From the NCBI RefSeq assembly GCF_937425535.1, contig NZ_OW485601.1, positions 5,997,501 to 6,061,500 of the forward strand: a stretch of DNA of 64,000 nt, written 5' to 3'. Of the stretch, positions 37,688 through 46,955 are shown in pieces. How positions within the stretch are numbered: the stretch's first letter is position 1; each line of letters starts with the position of its first letter. The DNA is from Rhodovastum atsumiense (GTDB lineage Bacteria; Pseudomonadota; Alphaproteobacteria; Acetobacterales; Acetobacteraceae). A program made the position numbers and the translations under genes. The notes under the pieces were generated by a model. It did no database searches, was not told the origin of the DNA, and saw only the letters and a program-made list of their open reading frames with translations.

Positions 37688-38827
37688 ATGCGCCTTGCGG
37701 TGCTGAAGGAACGCGGCGACTTTGAGACACGCGTCGCCGCCACGGCAGAAACCGTGAAGAAACTCGCAGGCCTCGGCCTGACCGTCGTCGTCGAAAGCGG
37801 CGCCGGCCTGGCCTCGGCCATTTCCGACGAGGATTACCGCGCGGCCGGCGCCGAGATCGCGCCCGACCCCAAGGCAACCCTCGCCGGGGCGAACATCGTC
37901 TTCGCCGTGCGCACCCCCGCCCCCGCCGAGCGTGCCGCCATTCCGCGTGGCGCGCTCCTGGTCTGCACCGCCGGCGCCCATGCCGACCGGGCTCTCGTGC
38001 CGTCGCTGGCCGAGGCCGGGATCGACGCGGCGGCGATGGAGCTGTTGCCGCGCATCACCCGCGCGCAATCGATGGACGTGCTGTCCAGCCAGGCCAACCT
38101 CGCGGGCTACCGCGCCGTCATCGAGGGCGCCGCTGCCTTCGATCGCGGCTTCCCCATGATGATGACCGCGGCCGGCACCGTTCCGCCCGCCCGCGTCTTC
38201 GTCATCGGCGCCGGCGTCGCCGGGCTGCAGGCGATCGCCACGGCACGCCGCCTGGGCGCGATCGTCTCGGCCACCGACGTCCGCCCCGCCGCGAAGGAAG
38301 AGATCCGCTCGCTGGGTGCCACGTATATCGGTGTCGACGACGCCGAGAGCGCGCAGCAGACCGGCGCCTATGCCCGCGAGATGACGGACGAGTTCCGTCG
38401 CAAGCAGGCGGAGCTGATGCTCACCACCATCGCCAAGAACGACCTTGTCATCACCACGGCGCTGGTGATGGGCCGCAAGGCGCCCGTCATCGTCACCGAG
38501 GAGATGGTGAAGGGCATGAAGGCAGGCAGCGTGATCGTCGATCTCGCCGCCGAGGCCGGCGGCAACTGCGCGCTGACCACGCCGGGCGAGCTGACAATCA
38601 CGCCGAACGGCGTGAAGATCCTGGGCTGGCGCAACTGGCCGGGCCGCATCCCGGTGGCGGCGAGCAGCCTTTATGCGCGCAACCTGCTGACCTTCCTGAA
38701 TACGTTCTGGGACAAGGCGGAGAAGGCCCCGAAGCTGCCGCCCGAGGACGACATCGTGAAGGGCGTCATGCTCACCCGCGGCGGCGCCGTGGTCCACCCC
38801 GATTTCCTGCCCAAGCAGGCAGCCTAA
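37688..38827 (+). CDS. pntAA: NAD(P) transhydrogenase subunit alpha part 1 (PntAA)
   Basis: A 379-residue soluble NAD(H)-binding domain I of the proton-translocating transhydrogenase. It resembles alanine dehydrogenase: RLAVLKERGDFETRVAATAETVKK at the start (shown in part), RAQSMDVLSSQANLAGYRAV, the Rossmann loop VIGAGVAGLQAIATA, and VIVDLAAEAGGNC. Split alpha chains (AA and AB) are the Rhodospirillum-type arrangement. It is the first of three genes in one operon. Confidence 0.96.
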   Translation: MRLAVLKERGDFETRVAATAETVKKLAGLGLTVVVESGAGLASAISDEDYRAAGAEIAPDPKATLAGANIVFAVRTPAPAERAAIPRGALLVCTAGAHADRALVPSLAEAGIDAAAMELLPRITRAQSMDVLSSQANLAGYRAVIEGAAAFDRGFPMMMTAAGTVPPARVFVIGAGVAGLQAIATARRLGAIVSATDVRPAAKEEIRSLGATYIGVDDAESAQQTGAYAREMTDEFRRKQAELMLTTIAKNDLVITTALVMGRKAPVIVTEEMVKGMKAGSVIVDLAAEAGGNCALTTPGELTITPNGVKILGWRNWPGRIPVAASSLYARNLLTFLNTFWDKAEKAPKLPPEDDIVKGVMLTRGGAVVHPDFLPKQAA

Positions 38828-38848
38828 CTCCCCGGAGGACTGACAAGG

Positions 38849-39235
38849 ATGAACCTGATCCAGCTGGCCGACCAGGCCATGATGCTGGCGGGCCAGGCGG
38901 TTGCGCAGGCGGCCCAGGCCAGCGGCATCGAGCCGGTCGCCGAGGCGGTGGAACCCTTCGTGTTCCTCTTCGCCATCTTCCTGATGGCCTGCTTCGTCGG
39001 CTACTACGTCGTGTGGAACGTGACGCCGGCGCTGCATTCGCCGCTGATGGCCGTCACCAACGCGATTTCCTCGGTCATCATCGTCGGCGCCATGCTGGCG
39101 ACCGGGCTCGCCGTTTCCGGGGCTGCCTCGGCCTTCGGCGCGATCGCGGTGGCGCTGGCGAGCGTGAACATCTTCGGCGGCTTCCTGGTGACCTACCGGA
39201 TGCTGTCCATGTTCAAGTCCAAGAAGAAGGCGTGA
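38849..39235 (+). CDS. pntAB: NAD(P) transhydrogenase subunit alpha part 2 (PntAB)
   Basis: A 128-residue membrane subunit with three to four helices ([55 protein letters not shown]). It forms part of the proton channel (domain II) with Pnt[21 protein letters not shown] is the conserved signature. Spacing is 21 bases after pntAA and 10 before pntB. Confidence 0.95.
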   Translation: MNLIQLADQAMMLAGQAVAQAAQASGIEPVAEAVEPFVFLFAIFLMACFVGYYVVWNVTPALHSPLMAVTNAISSVIIVGAMLATGLAVSGAASAFGAIAVALASVNIFGGFLVTYRMLSMFKSKKKA

Positions 39236-39245
39236 GGGCCAGATC

Positions 39246-40655
39246 ATGTCCGCATCCCTCACTTCGTTCCTGTACCTGATCGCCGCGGTGCTGTTCATCC
39301 TGGCGCTGCGCGGTCTTTCCCATCCCGAGACCTCCCGCCGGGGCAACCAGTTCGGCATGATCGGCATGGCGGTCGCCGTGCTGGTCACCCTGTCGCATCA
39401 TGGCATGTTCTCGGGCGCGGGCGTTCCGCTGATCCTGCTGGCCATGGCGATCGGCGGCGGCGTCGGCGCGTTCGTCGCCTGGAAGATCCAGATGACGGCG
39501 CTGCCGCAGCTGGTGGCGGCCTTCCACTCGCTGGTCGGCCTGGCCGCGGTGTTCGTTGCCGCCGCCGCGCTGAACGCGCCGGAAGCCTTCAACATCGGCA
39601 CGCCGGGCCACCTGCACACGCAGAGCCTGGTCGAGATGTCGCTGGGCCTGGCCATCGGTGCCATCACCTTCTCCGGGTCGGTGATCGCCTTCGCCAAGCT
39701 GCAGGGCATCATGAGCGGGGCGCCGATCACCTTCCCCAACCAGCACCGGTTCAACGCCATCCTCGGTGGCGTGATCTTCCTGCTGGTGGTGCTGTTCGTC
39801 GCCACCGGCGGCAACCAGACGGTGTTCTGGATCCTGGCCCTGCTCTCGGTCGCGATCGGCTTCCTGCTGATCATCCCGATCGGTGGCGCGGACATGCCGG
39901 TGGTCGTGTCGATGCTGAACAGCTACTCGGGCTGGGCGGCGTGCGGCATCGGCTTCACCGTGCAGAACCTAGCGCTGATCGTCACCGGCGCGCTGGTCGG
40001 TGCTTCGGGTGCGATCCTGTCCTACATCATGTGCAAGGGCATGAACCGCAGCATCATCAACGTGCTGCTGGGCGGGTTCGGGTCCGAGGGCGGCGCGGCC
40101 GCCGCGGGCGGCGCGAAGGAGCAGCGGTCCGTCAAGTCCGGTGCCGCCGACGATGCCGCGTTCATCATGAAGAACGCCGCCAAGGTGATCGTGGTGCCCG
40201 GCTACGGCATGGCGGTGGCGCAGGCGCAGCACGCGGTGCGTGAGATGGCCGACCTGCTGAAGAAGGAAGGCGTGGACGTCAAGTACGCCATCCATCCGGT
40301 CGCCGGCCGCATGCCCGGCCACATGAACGTGCTGCTCGCCGAGGCCAACGTGCCGTACGACGAGGTGTTCGAGCTCGAGGACATCAACAACGAGTTCAGC
40401 ACCGCGGACGTTGCCTACGTGATCGGCGCCAATGACGTGACCAACCCGGCGGCGAAGACGGACCGCAGCTCGGCGATCTACGGCATGCCCATCCTTGACG
40501 TGGAGAAGGCGGGCACGGTGCTGTTCATCAAGCGCTCGATGGCGTCGGGTTATGCGGGCGTCGACAACGAGCTGTTCTTCCGCGACAACACGATGATGCT
40601 GTTCGGCGACGCCAAGAAGATGACCGAGGAAATCGTCAAGTCCCTCGGCCACTGA
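39246..40655 (+). CDS. pntB: NAD(P) transhydrogenase subunit beta (PntB)
   Basis: A 469-residue subunit: about nine transmembrane helices (1-265) completing the proton channel, then the NADP(H)-binding domain III (~290-469) with VPGYGMAVAQAQH, HPVAGRMPGHMNVLLAEA, IGANDVTNPAA and YAGVDNELF. The complex drives NADPH formation from NADH with proton influx. The operon ends at a hairpin terminator right after this gene. Confidence 0.97.
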   Translation: MSASLTSFLYLIAAVLFILALRGLSHPETSRRGNQFGMIGMAVAVLVTLSHHGMFSGAGVPLILLAMAIGGGVGAFVAWKIQMTALPQLVAAFHSLVGLAAVFVAAAALNAPEAFNIGTPGHLHTQSLVEMSLGLAIGAITFSGSVIAFAKLQGIMSGAPITFPNQHRFNAILGGVIFLLVVLFVATGGNQTVFWILALLSVAIGFLLIIPIGGADMPVVVSMLNSYSGWAACGIGFTVQNLALIVTGALVGASGAILSYIMCKGMNRSIINVLLGGFGSEGGAAAAGGAKEQRSVKSGAADDAAFIMKNAAKVIVVPGYGMAVAQAQHAVREMADLLKKEGVDVKYAIHPVAGRMPGHMNVLLAEANVPYDEVFELEDINNEFSTADVAYVIGANDVTNPAAKTDRSSAIYGMPILDVEKAGTVLFIKRSMASGYAGVDNELFFRDNTMMLFGDAKKMTEEIVKSLGH

Positions 40656-40668
40656 TTTCGGCTTAACG

Positions 40669-40739
40669 AATGGGATCCAAGGGCCTTGTGGCCCTTGGTG
40701 GAGGTCCAGGAGGCAAAGCCTCCTGGGCTTTCTTTTTTA
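40669..40739 (+). terminator. Terminator of the pnt operon, built from a repeat fragment
   Basis: Bases 40669-40699 repeat the ATGGGATCCAAGGGCC...GGCCCTTGG module of the nested-hairpin family, and CCAGGAGGC-AAA-GCCTCCTGG follows at 40706-40726. A T-rich run (TTTCTTTTTT, 40729-40738) makes it a good Rho-independent terminator for pntB. It abuts the convergent glycosyltransferase stop at 40741. Confidence 0.85.
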
Positions 40740-40740
40740 T

Positions 40741-41796
40741 TTATCCGACCACCCGCAGCCTCGGCTGACCGGTCAGCACCAGGTCGCGGTAGACATCAAG
40801 GTAATCCTGCGCCATGCGCCGCGCGGTAAAGCGCGCCTCGAAGTGCTGGCGGACCGTGCGCCGGTCGATCCGGTCCAGCCGTTCCACTGCCGCCACCGCG
40901 CCGGTCTCGTCCTCGACGATGAAGCCGTTGACGCCGTCCTCCACGATTTCCGGGACGCTGCCGCGGTTGCAGGCGATCACCGGCGTGCCGCAGGCCATGG
41001 CCTCGATCATCACCATGCCGAAGGGCTCGGGCCAGTCGATCGGCGTCAGCAGGGCGTGTGCCCCGCTCAGGAACTCGGCCTTCTGTGATTCGCCGATCTC
41101 GCCGATCATTTCGGCGCCACCTTCGGCCAGCATCGGCCGGATGACCGTATCGAAGTAATCCTGGTCGACCCGGTCGACCTTCGCCGCCATCTTCAACGGG
41201 ATGCCGCAGCGCCGGGCGATGCGGATGGCGCGGTCGGGCCCCTTTTCCGGCGAGATGCGGCCAAGGAAGGCGAGATAGGACGGCACCACGCCGGGCACCG
41301 GCCTGAGCAGGTTCTCCGGCAGGCCGTGATAGATGGTGGCCGCCCAGTTCTGCTGTCGCAGCGGCCGGCGCTGGGCGTCCGAGATCGACACCAGCGGCAG
41401 CTCCGGGAAGGCGGCGTACACCGTCTGCAGTTCTGCCAGGTCGAGCCGTCCGTGCAAGGTGGTGACGAAGGGCGTGGCCTGACGGGCGAACAGCGGGAAC
41501 GGCAGGTAGTCGAGGTGGAAATGCAGCACGTCGAAATCGCCAGCGCGACGGCTGACATGTTCCAGCAGCAGCGTGTGCAGCGCCACCACGTCGCGCACCC
41601 CCGGATCCAGTCGCAGCGCGCGCGGCCACAGTGCCTCCAGCGTTGCCGAGGTGCAGGAATCGCCGCTGGCAAACAACGTCACCTCATGGCCCATCTCGAC
41701 CAGCTCTTCGGTAAGATAGGAAACAACCCGTTCGGTGCCGCCATAAAATCTTGGAGGAACCGCTTCAGACAGGGGAGAGATCTGAGCGATGCGCAT
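40741..41796 (-). CDS. Glycosyltransferase family 4 protein
   Basis: A 351-residue GT-B glycosyltransferase. The N-terminal domain has IAQISPLSEAVPPRFYGGTERVV, and the C-terminal Rossmann domain LGRISPEKGPDRAI and the nucleotide-sugar site EPFGMVMIEAMACGTPVIA with the conserved E-x7-E pattern. It probably transfers a sugar to an envelope glycan, lipid or small molecule; the acceptor is unknown. It is monocistronic. The 230-bp gap upstream, shared with the divergent ABC exporter gene, is AT-rich around 41800-41860. Confidence 0.85.
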   Translation of the reverse strand: MRIAQISPLSEAVPPRFYGGTERVVSYLTEELVEMGHEVTLFASGDSCTSATLEALWPRALRLDPGVRDVVALHTLLLEHVSRRAGDFDVLHFHLDYLPFPLFARQATPFVTTLHGRLDLAELQTVYAAFPELPLVSISDAQRRPLRQQNWAATIYHGLPENLLRPVPGVVPSYLAFLGRISPEKGPDRAIRIARRCGIPLKMAAKVDRVDQDYFDTVIRPMLAEGGAEMIGEIGESQKAEFLSGAHALLTPIDWPEPFGMVMIEAMACGTPVIACNRGSVPEIVEDGVNGFIVEDETGAVAAVERLDRIDRRTVRQHFEARFTARRMAQDYLDVYRDLVLTGQPRLRVVG

Positions 41797-42027
41797 ATTG
41801 GTCTTTCCCTGAACGACATTCTACTACAAGTCACATAATCTCATAGATGTTGGGCATGATTAGGGCAGTGATTGCCCCAGATTTGCCCCATTGCAAAGTT
41901 CTACTTAGTGCGTCGGGCAGAACAGTCCGCAGCATGCAACCCCACTTGCTCGAGGGCGGCTCCCAGCGACGGAACCGCGAGGCAGCCGGTCCTTTATGCG
42001 CCGGCGCAGGCACAGGAGTTTCGGTAC

Positions 42028-43788
42028 ATGCAGGCTTCTCCGGTCCTTGTCAGAACCGGTCATCCGATTGCCTTCATGCTCGGCTATGCCCGGCAGCGGT
42101 TACCTGGCCATGCGGTGCTGCTGGTTTCGGTCATCGCCGCCGTGGCCTTCTCGGTCGGCGCGCAATACGGCGTGAAGAACCTGGTCGACTCGCTGTCGAA
42201 TCACGGAGATGTGTGGATGGCCTTTGCCATCCTCGCGGCGCTGGTGGCCGCCGACAACCTCTCCTGGCGCGTTGGCGGCTGGGTCGCGACCCATGTGCTG
42301 GTGGCGGTCACGGGCGACATCCGCCGTGACCTGTTCCGCCACCTGACCGGCCACGCGCCGTCCTATTTCGCCGACCGCCTGCCCGGCATGCTGGCCGGCC
42401 GCATCACCGCGACCTCGAACGCGATCTACCTCGTGGAAAGCATGTTCTTCTGGAACGTGCTGCCGCCGTCGCTGGCGGTGCTGCTGTCGATCGTGCTGCT
42501 CGGCACCGTCGATCCGGTGATGGCGCTGGTGCTGATCGCGGTCTCGGCCTGCCTCGCCGCGGTGATCATGCGCATCGCCGCCCGCGGCGACGCGCTGCAC
42601 CAGGACTACGCCACCCAGGCCGCCGCGGTGGATGGCGAGCTGGTCGACGTCATCAACAACATGCCGCTGGTGCGCGCCTTCGGCGCCACGCTGCGCGAGC
42701 GCGAGCGCTTCGCCAGCAAGATCGACCGCGAGATCCAGAGCCGTGGCCGCAGCCTGCGCTACCTGGAAAAGCTGCGGCTGTTCCACGCCGCCTCCACCGC
42801 GGTGCTCACCGCCGGCCTGCTCGCCTGGGCGGTGATGCTGTGGCAGCAGGGCCTGGCCTCGGCCGGCGACGTGGTGCTGGTGTGCACGCTCGGCTTCACC
42901 ATCCTGCACGGGTCCCGCGACCTTGCGGTGGCGCTGGTGGACATGGTGCAGCACGTCGCCCGGGTCAGCGAAGCGCTGGCCACCCTGCTGCTGCCGCACG
43001 AGCTGCAGGACCGTGAGGATGCGCAGGCGCTGCCGGCGCCGCGCGGCGAGGTCGCCTTCCACAACGTCATCTTCTCCTACCCCGAGGCCAGCGCCGTGCT
43101 GCGCGATTTCACGCTTGGCATCGCCCCGGGGAGCCGGGTGGGCATCGTCGGCCGCTCCGGCTCGGGCAAGTCCACCGTGCTGGCACTGCTGCAGCGGCTG
43201 CGCGTGCCGCAGGCCGGGCGCATCCTGGTCGATGGCGTCGACATCGCCGACCTGACGCAGGAAAGCCTGACCGCGGCGATCTCGGTGGTGCCACAGGATG
43301 TCATGCTGTTCCATCGCTCGGTGATGGAGAACATCCGCTACGGCCGTCCCGACGCGCATGACGAGGAAGTGCGCGCCGCCGCCGAGGCCGCGGGCTGCCG
43401 CGAGTTCATCGAGGCGCTGCCACAGGGCTGGCTGACCCTGGTGGGCGACCGCGGCGTGAAGCTCTCGGGCGGGCAGCGCCAGCGCCTGGCGATCGCCCGG
43501 GCCTTCCTGCGCAACGCGCCAATCCTGGTGCTGGACGAGGCGACCAGCGCGCTCGACACGGAGAGCGAGGCGGCGGTGCAACGGGCGCTCGACCGGCTGA
43601 TGCAGGGGCGGACGGTGATCGCGGTGGCGCACCGCCTGTCCACCCTGCGCGACTTCGACCGCATCGTGGTCATGCAGAACGGCCGCATCGTGCAGGACGG
43701 TTCCCCGGCCGAGCTCGAGAACCGCCACGGCCCCTATCGCGAGCTGCTGCGCCGGCAAGGCTTCCGCGTGATCGAAGCCGCGGCATAG
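42028..43788 (+). CDS. ABC exporter half-transporter (fused permease-ATPase)
   Basis: A 586-residue half-transporter. Residues ~20-320 form six transmembrane helices of the type I exporter fold, with HAPSYFADRLPGMLAGRI and an ATSNAIYLVE coupling region. Residues ~345-580 are the ATPase with Walker A GRSGSGKST, Q-loop VPQDVMLF, signature LSGGQRQRLAIARAFL, Walker B ILVLDEATS and H-loop VAHRLST. MsbA-like or multidrug-type substrates are possible. ATG 42028 has CAGGAG upstream. It is divergent from the glycosyltransferase, suggesting a shared envelope role (inference). Confidence 0.9.
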   Translation: MQASPVLVRTGHPIAFMLGYARQRLPGHAVLLVSVIAAVAFSVGAQYGVKNLVDSLSNHGDVWMAFAILAALVAADNLSWRVGGWVATHVLVAVTGDIRRDLFRHLTGHAPSYFADRLPGMLAGRITATSNAIYLVESMFFWNVLPPSLAVLLSIVLLGTVDPVMALVLIAVSACLAAVIMRIAARGDALHQDYATQAAAVDGELVDVINNMPLVRAFGATLRERERFASKIDREIQSRGRSLRYLEKLRLFHAASTAVLTAGLLAWAVMLWQQGLASAGDVVLVCTLGFTILHGSRDLAVALVDMVQHVARVSEALATLLLPHELQDREDAQALPAPRGEVAFHNVIFSYPEASAVLRDFTLGIAPGSRVGIVGRSGSGKSTVLALLQRLRVPQAGRILVDGVDIADLTQESLTAAISVVPQDVMLFHRSVMENIRYGRPDAHDEEVRAAAEAAGCREFIEALPQGWLTLVGDRGVKLSGGQRQRLAIARAFLRNAPILVLDEATSALDTESEAAVQRALDRLMQGRTVIAVAHRLSTLRDFDRIVVMQNGRIVQDGSPAELENRHGPYRELLRRQGFRVIEAAA

Positions 43789-43801
43789 GCAGGCGCGTCC
43801 G

Positions 43802-43889
43802 CTTTCCCCGATCGTCGGGGAAAGCCCAGCTTCCAGCAATCGACTCCGCGAGGCCCGTGATGGCCGGTGATCCGGCCCATCACGGGCCT
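43802..43889. terminator. Two hairpins after the ABC exporter gene
   Basis: CTTTCCCCGA with TCGGGGAAAG (43802-43824) is one perfect hairpin. AGGCCCGTGATGG (43851-43863) and CCATCACGGGCCT (43877-43889) are perfect 13-base arms of a second. Neither has a T-run, so they may be Rho-dependent borders or RNA-stability elements rather than classical terminators. Confidence 0.5.
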
Positions 43890-44049
43890 GTTGATTCCGC
43901 GAGCGCCCTGGGGCATGTGGCCAGTCTGCAGGCTGCGTCTCAATTCTGACGGGTATGTGAAAGAATTATACGCATTCGAACCAGGACAGGAACGGAACGG
44001 TAGCGTATGTATCCGCCGCTTCGTCTCACGCGTGCCGCCGGGGAAAGTC

Positions 44050-44766
44050 ATGGCGCTGCTGGACCGCTTCGATCTTGCCATCCTGGGGCTGCTCGCAGCC
44101 TGCGTGGGCGAGAACCAGCAGTTCCACGCGGCGATGCTGGCCCTGGCCCAGTGCGATTTCGCCCAGGGCATCTTCCTGGTCATGCTGTTCTGGTTCGCGT
44201 GGTGGCACACCAGCCCGCAAGAACCGCCTGCCCGGCAGGAAGAGCGCCGGCAGACCCTGTCGCTGGTGCTGCTCACTTCGCTCGTGGTCGTGCTGCTGTC
44301 ACGGGCACTGCAATCAGTCCTGGCGGTACACCGGCATCCGCCGGGGCTTGAGGCCGGGCAGATCGCGCACCTGCGTGACGCCATGGAACTGGGGCCTTGG
44401 GGCTCCTTTCCGAGCAGCCACGCGATCCTGTTCTTTTCCCTGGCGGTCGGGCTGTGCTGGGTGAACCGGCGGGTCGGCCTGCTGGCGCTGGCGTGGTGCG
44501 CGGGGATGATCGAGTTCCCGCGGCTGTATCTGGGCCAGCATTATCCAAGCGACGTGATGGCCGGGGCGGTGTTCGGGATCGGCTGCATGCTGGCCGTGCT
44601 GTCGCTGCCGCTGGAACAGACACGCGCGCGTCTGGACCTGTGGCGGACCAGGCATCCCGGATCATTCTATGCCGGCGCGTTCTGGATCACGTGCGAGTTC
44701 GCGCATCTGTTCAGCCAGTCCCGCAATGCCGCAGGGCTGGCTTTCAATCTTCTGGCCCCACACTGA
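44050..44766 (+). CDS. PAP2-family membrane phosphatase
   Basis: A 238-residue integral membrane protein with about six helices. The phosphatase signature is partly intact: FPSSHA (motif 2) and RLYLGQHYPSDVMAG (motif 3, with Arg, His and Asp). Motif 1 (K-x6-RP) is weak: SRALQSVLAVHRHPP lacks the lysine. It may dephosphorylate undecaprenyl pyrophosphate or another lipid phosphate. ATG 44050 is supported by GGGGAAAG upstream; a longer in-frame start at 43867 would cross the hairpin. Confidence 0.78.
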   Translation: MALLDRFDLAILGLLAACVGENQQFHAAMLALAQCDFAQGIFLVMLFWFAWWHTSPQEPPARQEERRQTLSLVLLTSLVVVLLSRALQSVLAVHRHPPGLEAGQIAHLRDAMELGPWGSFPSSHAILFFSLAVGLCWVNRRVGLLALAWCAGMIEFPRLYLGQHYPSDVMAGAVFGIGCMLAVLSLPLEQTRARLDLWRTRHPGSFYAGAFWITCEFAHLFSQSRNAAGLAFNLLAPH

Positions 44767-44796
44767 CGCGGGCCGGGCCGTCGGAACCGGCTGGCG

Positions 44797-45060
44797 TCAC
44801 CAGCGCGGCCCCCAGCCGCGATATCCCCAGCCATAGGGACGGCGCCAACCATAGCCATAGCCGCCGCCACCGACCACGACGCCGCCGGACACCACGGGCG
44901 GGGGAGCATAGACATAACCCGGGGCATAGGCGTAACCAGGCCCATAGACGGGGGCGGGATAGGCGGGATAGGCCACGCAGCCGCCAAGAGCCAGGAGTGC
45001 GGCCATGGCGGCCACCGCCAGGCTCCGGCTGCGAACGTGATTCCTGCGCATGGTGACCAT
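44797..45060 (-). CDS. Small Tyr/Gly-rich lipoprotein
   Basis: An 87-residue protein: signal peptide with lipobox LGGC, then a short repetitive mature part rich in Tyr, Pro and Gly (YPAYPAPVYGPGYAYAPG; GGYGYGWRRPYGWGYRGWG). No known function; such proteins are common in Acetobacteraceae envelopes. AAGGAG lies eight bases before ATG 45060. It sits downstream of the beta-oxidation operon but past a hairpin. Confidence 0.7.
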   Translation of the reverse strand: MVTMRRNHVRSRSLAVAAMAALLALGGCVAYPAYPAPVYGPGYAYAPGYVYAPPPVVSGGVVVGGGGYGYGWRRPYGWGYRGWGPRW

Positions 45061-45090
45061 GCCGGCTTCTCCTTGCGATCGCACCGACCA

Positions 45091-45116
45091 GAAGACGCCG
45101 CGATTGCGGCGTCTTC
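45091..45116 (-). terminator. Hairpin after the beta-oxidation operon
   Basis: GAAGACGCCGC (45091-45101) and GCGGCGTCTTC (45106-45116) are perfect 11-base arms with a four-base loop, 41 bases after the acyl-CoA dehydrogenase stop. There is no T-run, so it is a terminator-like element rather than a clear intrinsic terminator. Confidence 0.5.
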
Positions 45117-45156
45117 ATGGAGGGCAACCTGCCAGGGACGAAGCCGCGGCGCCGAA

Positions 45157-46935
45157 TCAGAAGGCCGCGTCCTCGAACTGCCGCAGCGTGGCCCCGCCTG
45201 CCATGATGGACGCGGTCAGGGCGCTGGTCTGCGGTAGCAGCTTCTGCATGTAGAATCGCGCGGTCGCCAGCTTGGCCCGGTGGAAGGCGTCGGTTTCGGC
45301 CTGCGGCAGCGCCGCCGCCGCGGCGCGCGCCCAGATCCAGCCGAGCGCGGTCAGCCCGAACAGGCGCAGATACTCGCTGGCCGCCGCCCCCGCCTCGGTG
45401 GGATCGGCCAGGCCGCGCCGCGCCACTTCCGCCGTGGCCTGCTGCAGCCGTCCGAACGCCTTGGACAGCGGCAGCACGAATTCCCCGAGCGCTTCGTCGT
45501 CCTGGTGCGCCTCGATCCAGGCCAGCAACGGATGGAAGAAGCGACGCAGATAGCGCCCGGCATGCGCGGGCAGCTTGCGCCCGACCAGATCCAGCGCCTG
45601 GATGCCGTTGGTGCCTTCGTAGATCTGGGTGATGCGGGCGTCGCGGACGTACTGCTCCATGCCCCATTCGCGGATATAGCCATGGCCGCCGAGCACCTGC
45701 ATGCCCAGGGCGGTCATCTCCCAGCCGACATCGGTGAACAGCGCCTTCACCACCGGCGTCATCAGCGCGACGAAATCCTCGGCCGCCTGACGTTCCTGCG
45801 GATCGGGATGGCGCTCGGCGATGTCGGCCTGCAGCGCCGTCCACACCCCGAGCACGCGGCAGCCCTCGGTCATCGCCCGCATGGTCAGCAGCATGCGGCG
45901 CACATCCGGATGCACCAGGATCGGATCGGCCGGACGCGCCGGATCGCGCACGCCATCCAGCGCCCGGCCCTGCAGGCGCTCGCGCGCATAGGCGACGGCA
46001 TTCTGGTAGCTGATCTCGGCGAGCCCCAGCCCCTGGATGCCGACGCCGAGCCGCGCCTCGTTCATCATGGTGAACATGGCGGCAAGGCCGCGATGCGGTT
46101 CGCCCACCAGCCAGCCGCTGGCACCGTCGAAGTTCATCACGCAGGTCGAGGACGCCTTGATGCCCATCTTGTGCTCGATGGCACCGCAGGAGACGCCGTT
46201 GCGCGGCCCCGGCCGGCCATCCGGGGCCGGCAGGAATTTCGGCACCAGGAACAGCGAGATGCCGCGCGTGCCGGAGGGCGCGTCCGGCAACTTCGCCAGC
46301 ACCAGGTGCAGGATGTTCTCGGTGAGGTCCTGCTCGCCGCCGGAGATGAAGATCTTGGTGCCGGTGATCCGGTACGCGCCCTCCCCGTCCGGCTCGGCGC
46401 GGGTGCGGATCAGCCCGAGATCAGTGCCGCATTGCGGCTCGGTCAGGCACATCGTGCCGGCCCATTCGCCCGACACCAGCTTCGGCAGATAGCGGTCCTT
46501 CAGCTCCTGCGACCCGTGCCGCAGCAGCGCCGAATAGGCGCCGTGGGCGAGGCCGGGATACATGCCGAAGGAAAGATTGGTGGAACAGATCATCTCCTCG
46601 ACCAACACGCCGATGGTCTTCGGCAGGCCCTGCCCGCCATAGGCCGGATCGCAGCCGAGTGAGGTCCAGCCGCCCTCGCGGAAGGCCCGGTAGGCTCCGG
46701 GGAAGCCCTTCGGCGTGCGCACGATGCCGTTCTCGAAGCGACAGCCTTCCTCGTCGCCGCTGCGGTTCAGCGGCAACAGCACCTCAGCGCAGAACGTGCC
46801 CGCGGCCTCCAGCACCGGATCGATCAGGTCGGGCGCGAGCTCCTCGCCGCCCGGCAGGGCGCGCAGGGCGGCGAAGTCACACAGCTCGTACAAGGCGAAG
46901 CGCATGTCGCGCAGTGGCGGCTGATAGCTGGGCAT
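45157..46935 (-). CDS. Acyl-CoA dehydrogenase, long (FadE/DmdC-like) form
   Basis: A 592-residue FAD enzyme making trans-2-enoyl-CoA. It has MCLTEPQCGTDLG and TKIFISGGEQD for FAD/substrate binding, GAIEHKMGIKASSTC, and QIYEGTNGIQALDL, which carries the catalytic-type glutamate, plus an extra C-terminal domain (~480-592) seen in the ~600-residue subgroup. It is the last gene of the five-gene beta-oxidation operon, 20 bases after the hydratase/dehydrogenase gene. Confidence 0.9.
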   Translation of the reverse strand: MPSYQPPLRDMRFALYELCDFAALRALPGGEELAPDLIDPVLEAAGTFCAEVLLPLNRSGDEEGCRFENGIVRTPKGFPGAYRAFREGGWTSLGCDPAYGGQGLPKTIGVLVEEMICSTNLSFGMYPGLAHGAYSALLRHGSQELKDRYLPKLVSGEWAGTMCLTEPQCGTDLGLIRTRAEPDGEGAYRITGTKIFISGGEQDLTENILHLVLAKLPDAPSGTRGISLFLVPKFLPAPDGRPGPRNGVSCGAIEHKMGIKASSTCVMNFDGASGWLVGEPHRGLAAMFTMMNEARLGVGIQGLGLAEISYQNAVAYARERLQGRALDGVRDPARPADPILVHPDVRRMLLTMRAMTEGCRVLGVWTALQADIAERHPDPQERQAAEDFVALMTPVVKALFTDVGWEMTALGMQVLGGHGYIREWGMEQYVRDARITQIYEGTNGIQALDLVGRKLPAHAGRYLRRFFHPLLAWIEAHQDDEALGEFVLPLSKAFGRLQQATAEVARRGLADPTEAGAAASEYLRLFGLTALGWIWARAAAAALPQAETDAFHRAKLATARFYMQKLLPQTSALTASIMAGGATLRQFEDAAF

Positions 46936-46955
46936 GGCTGTCTCCGATCCTCCGC

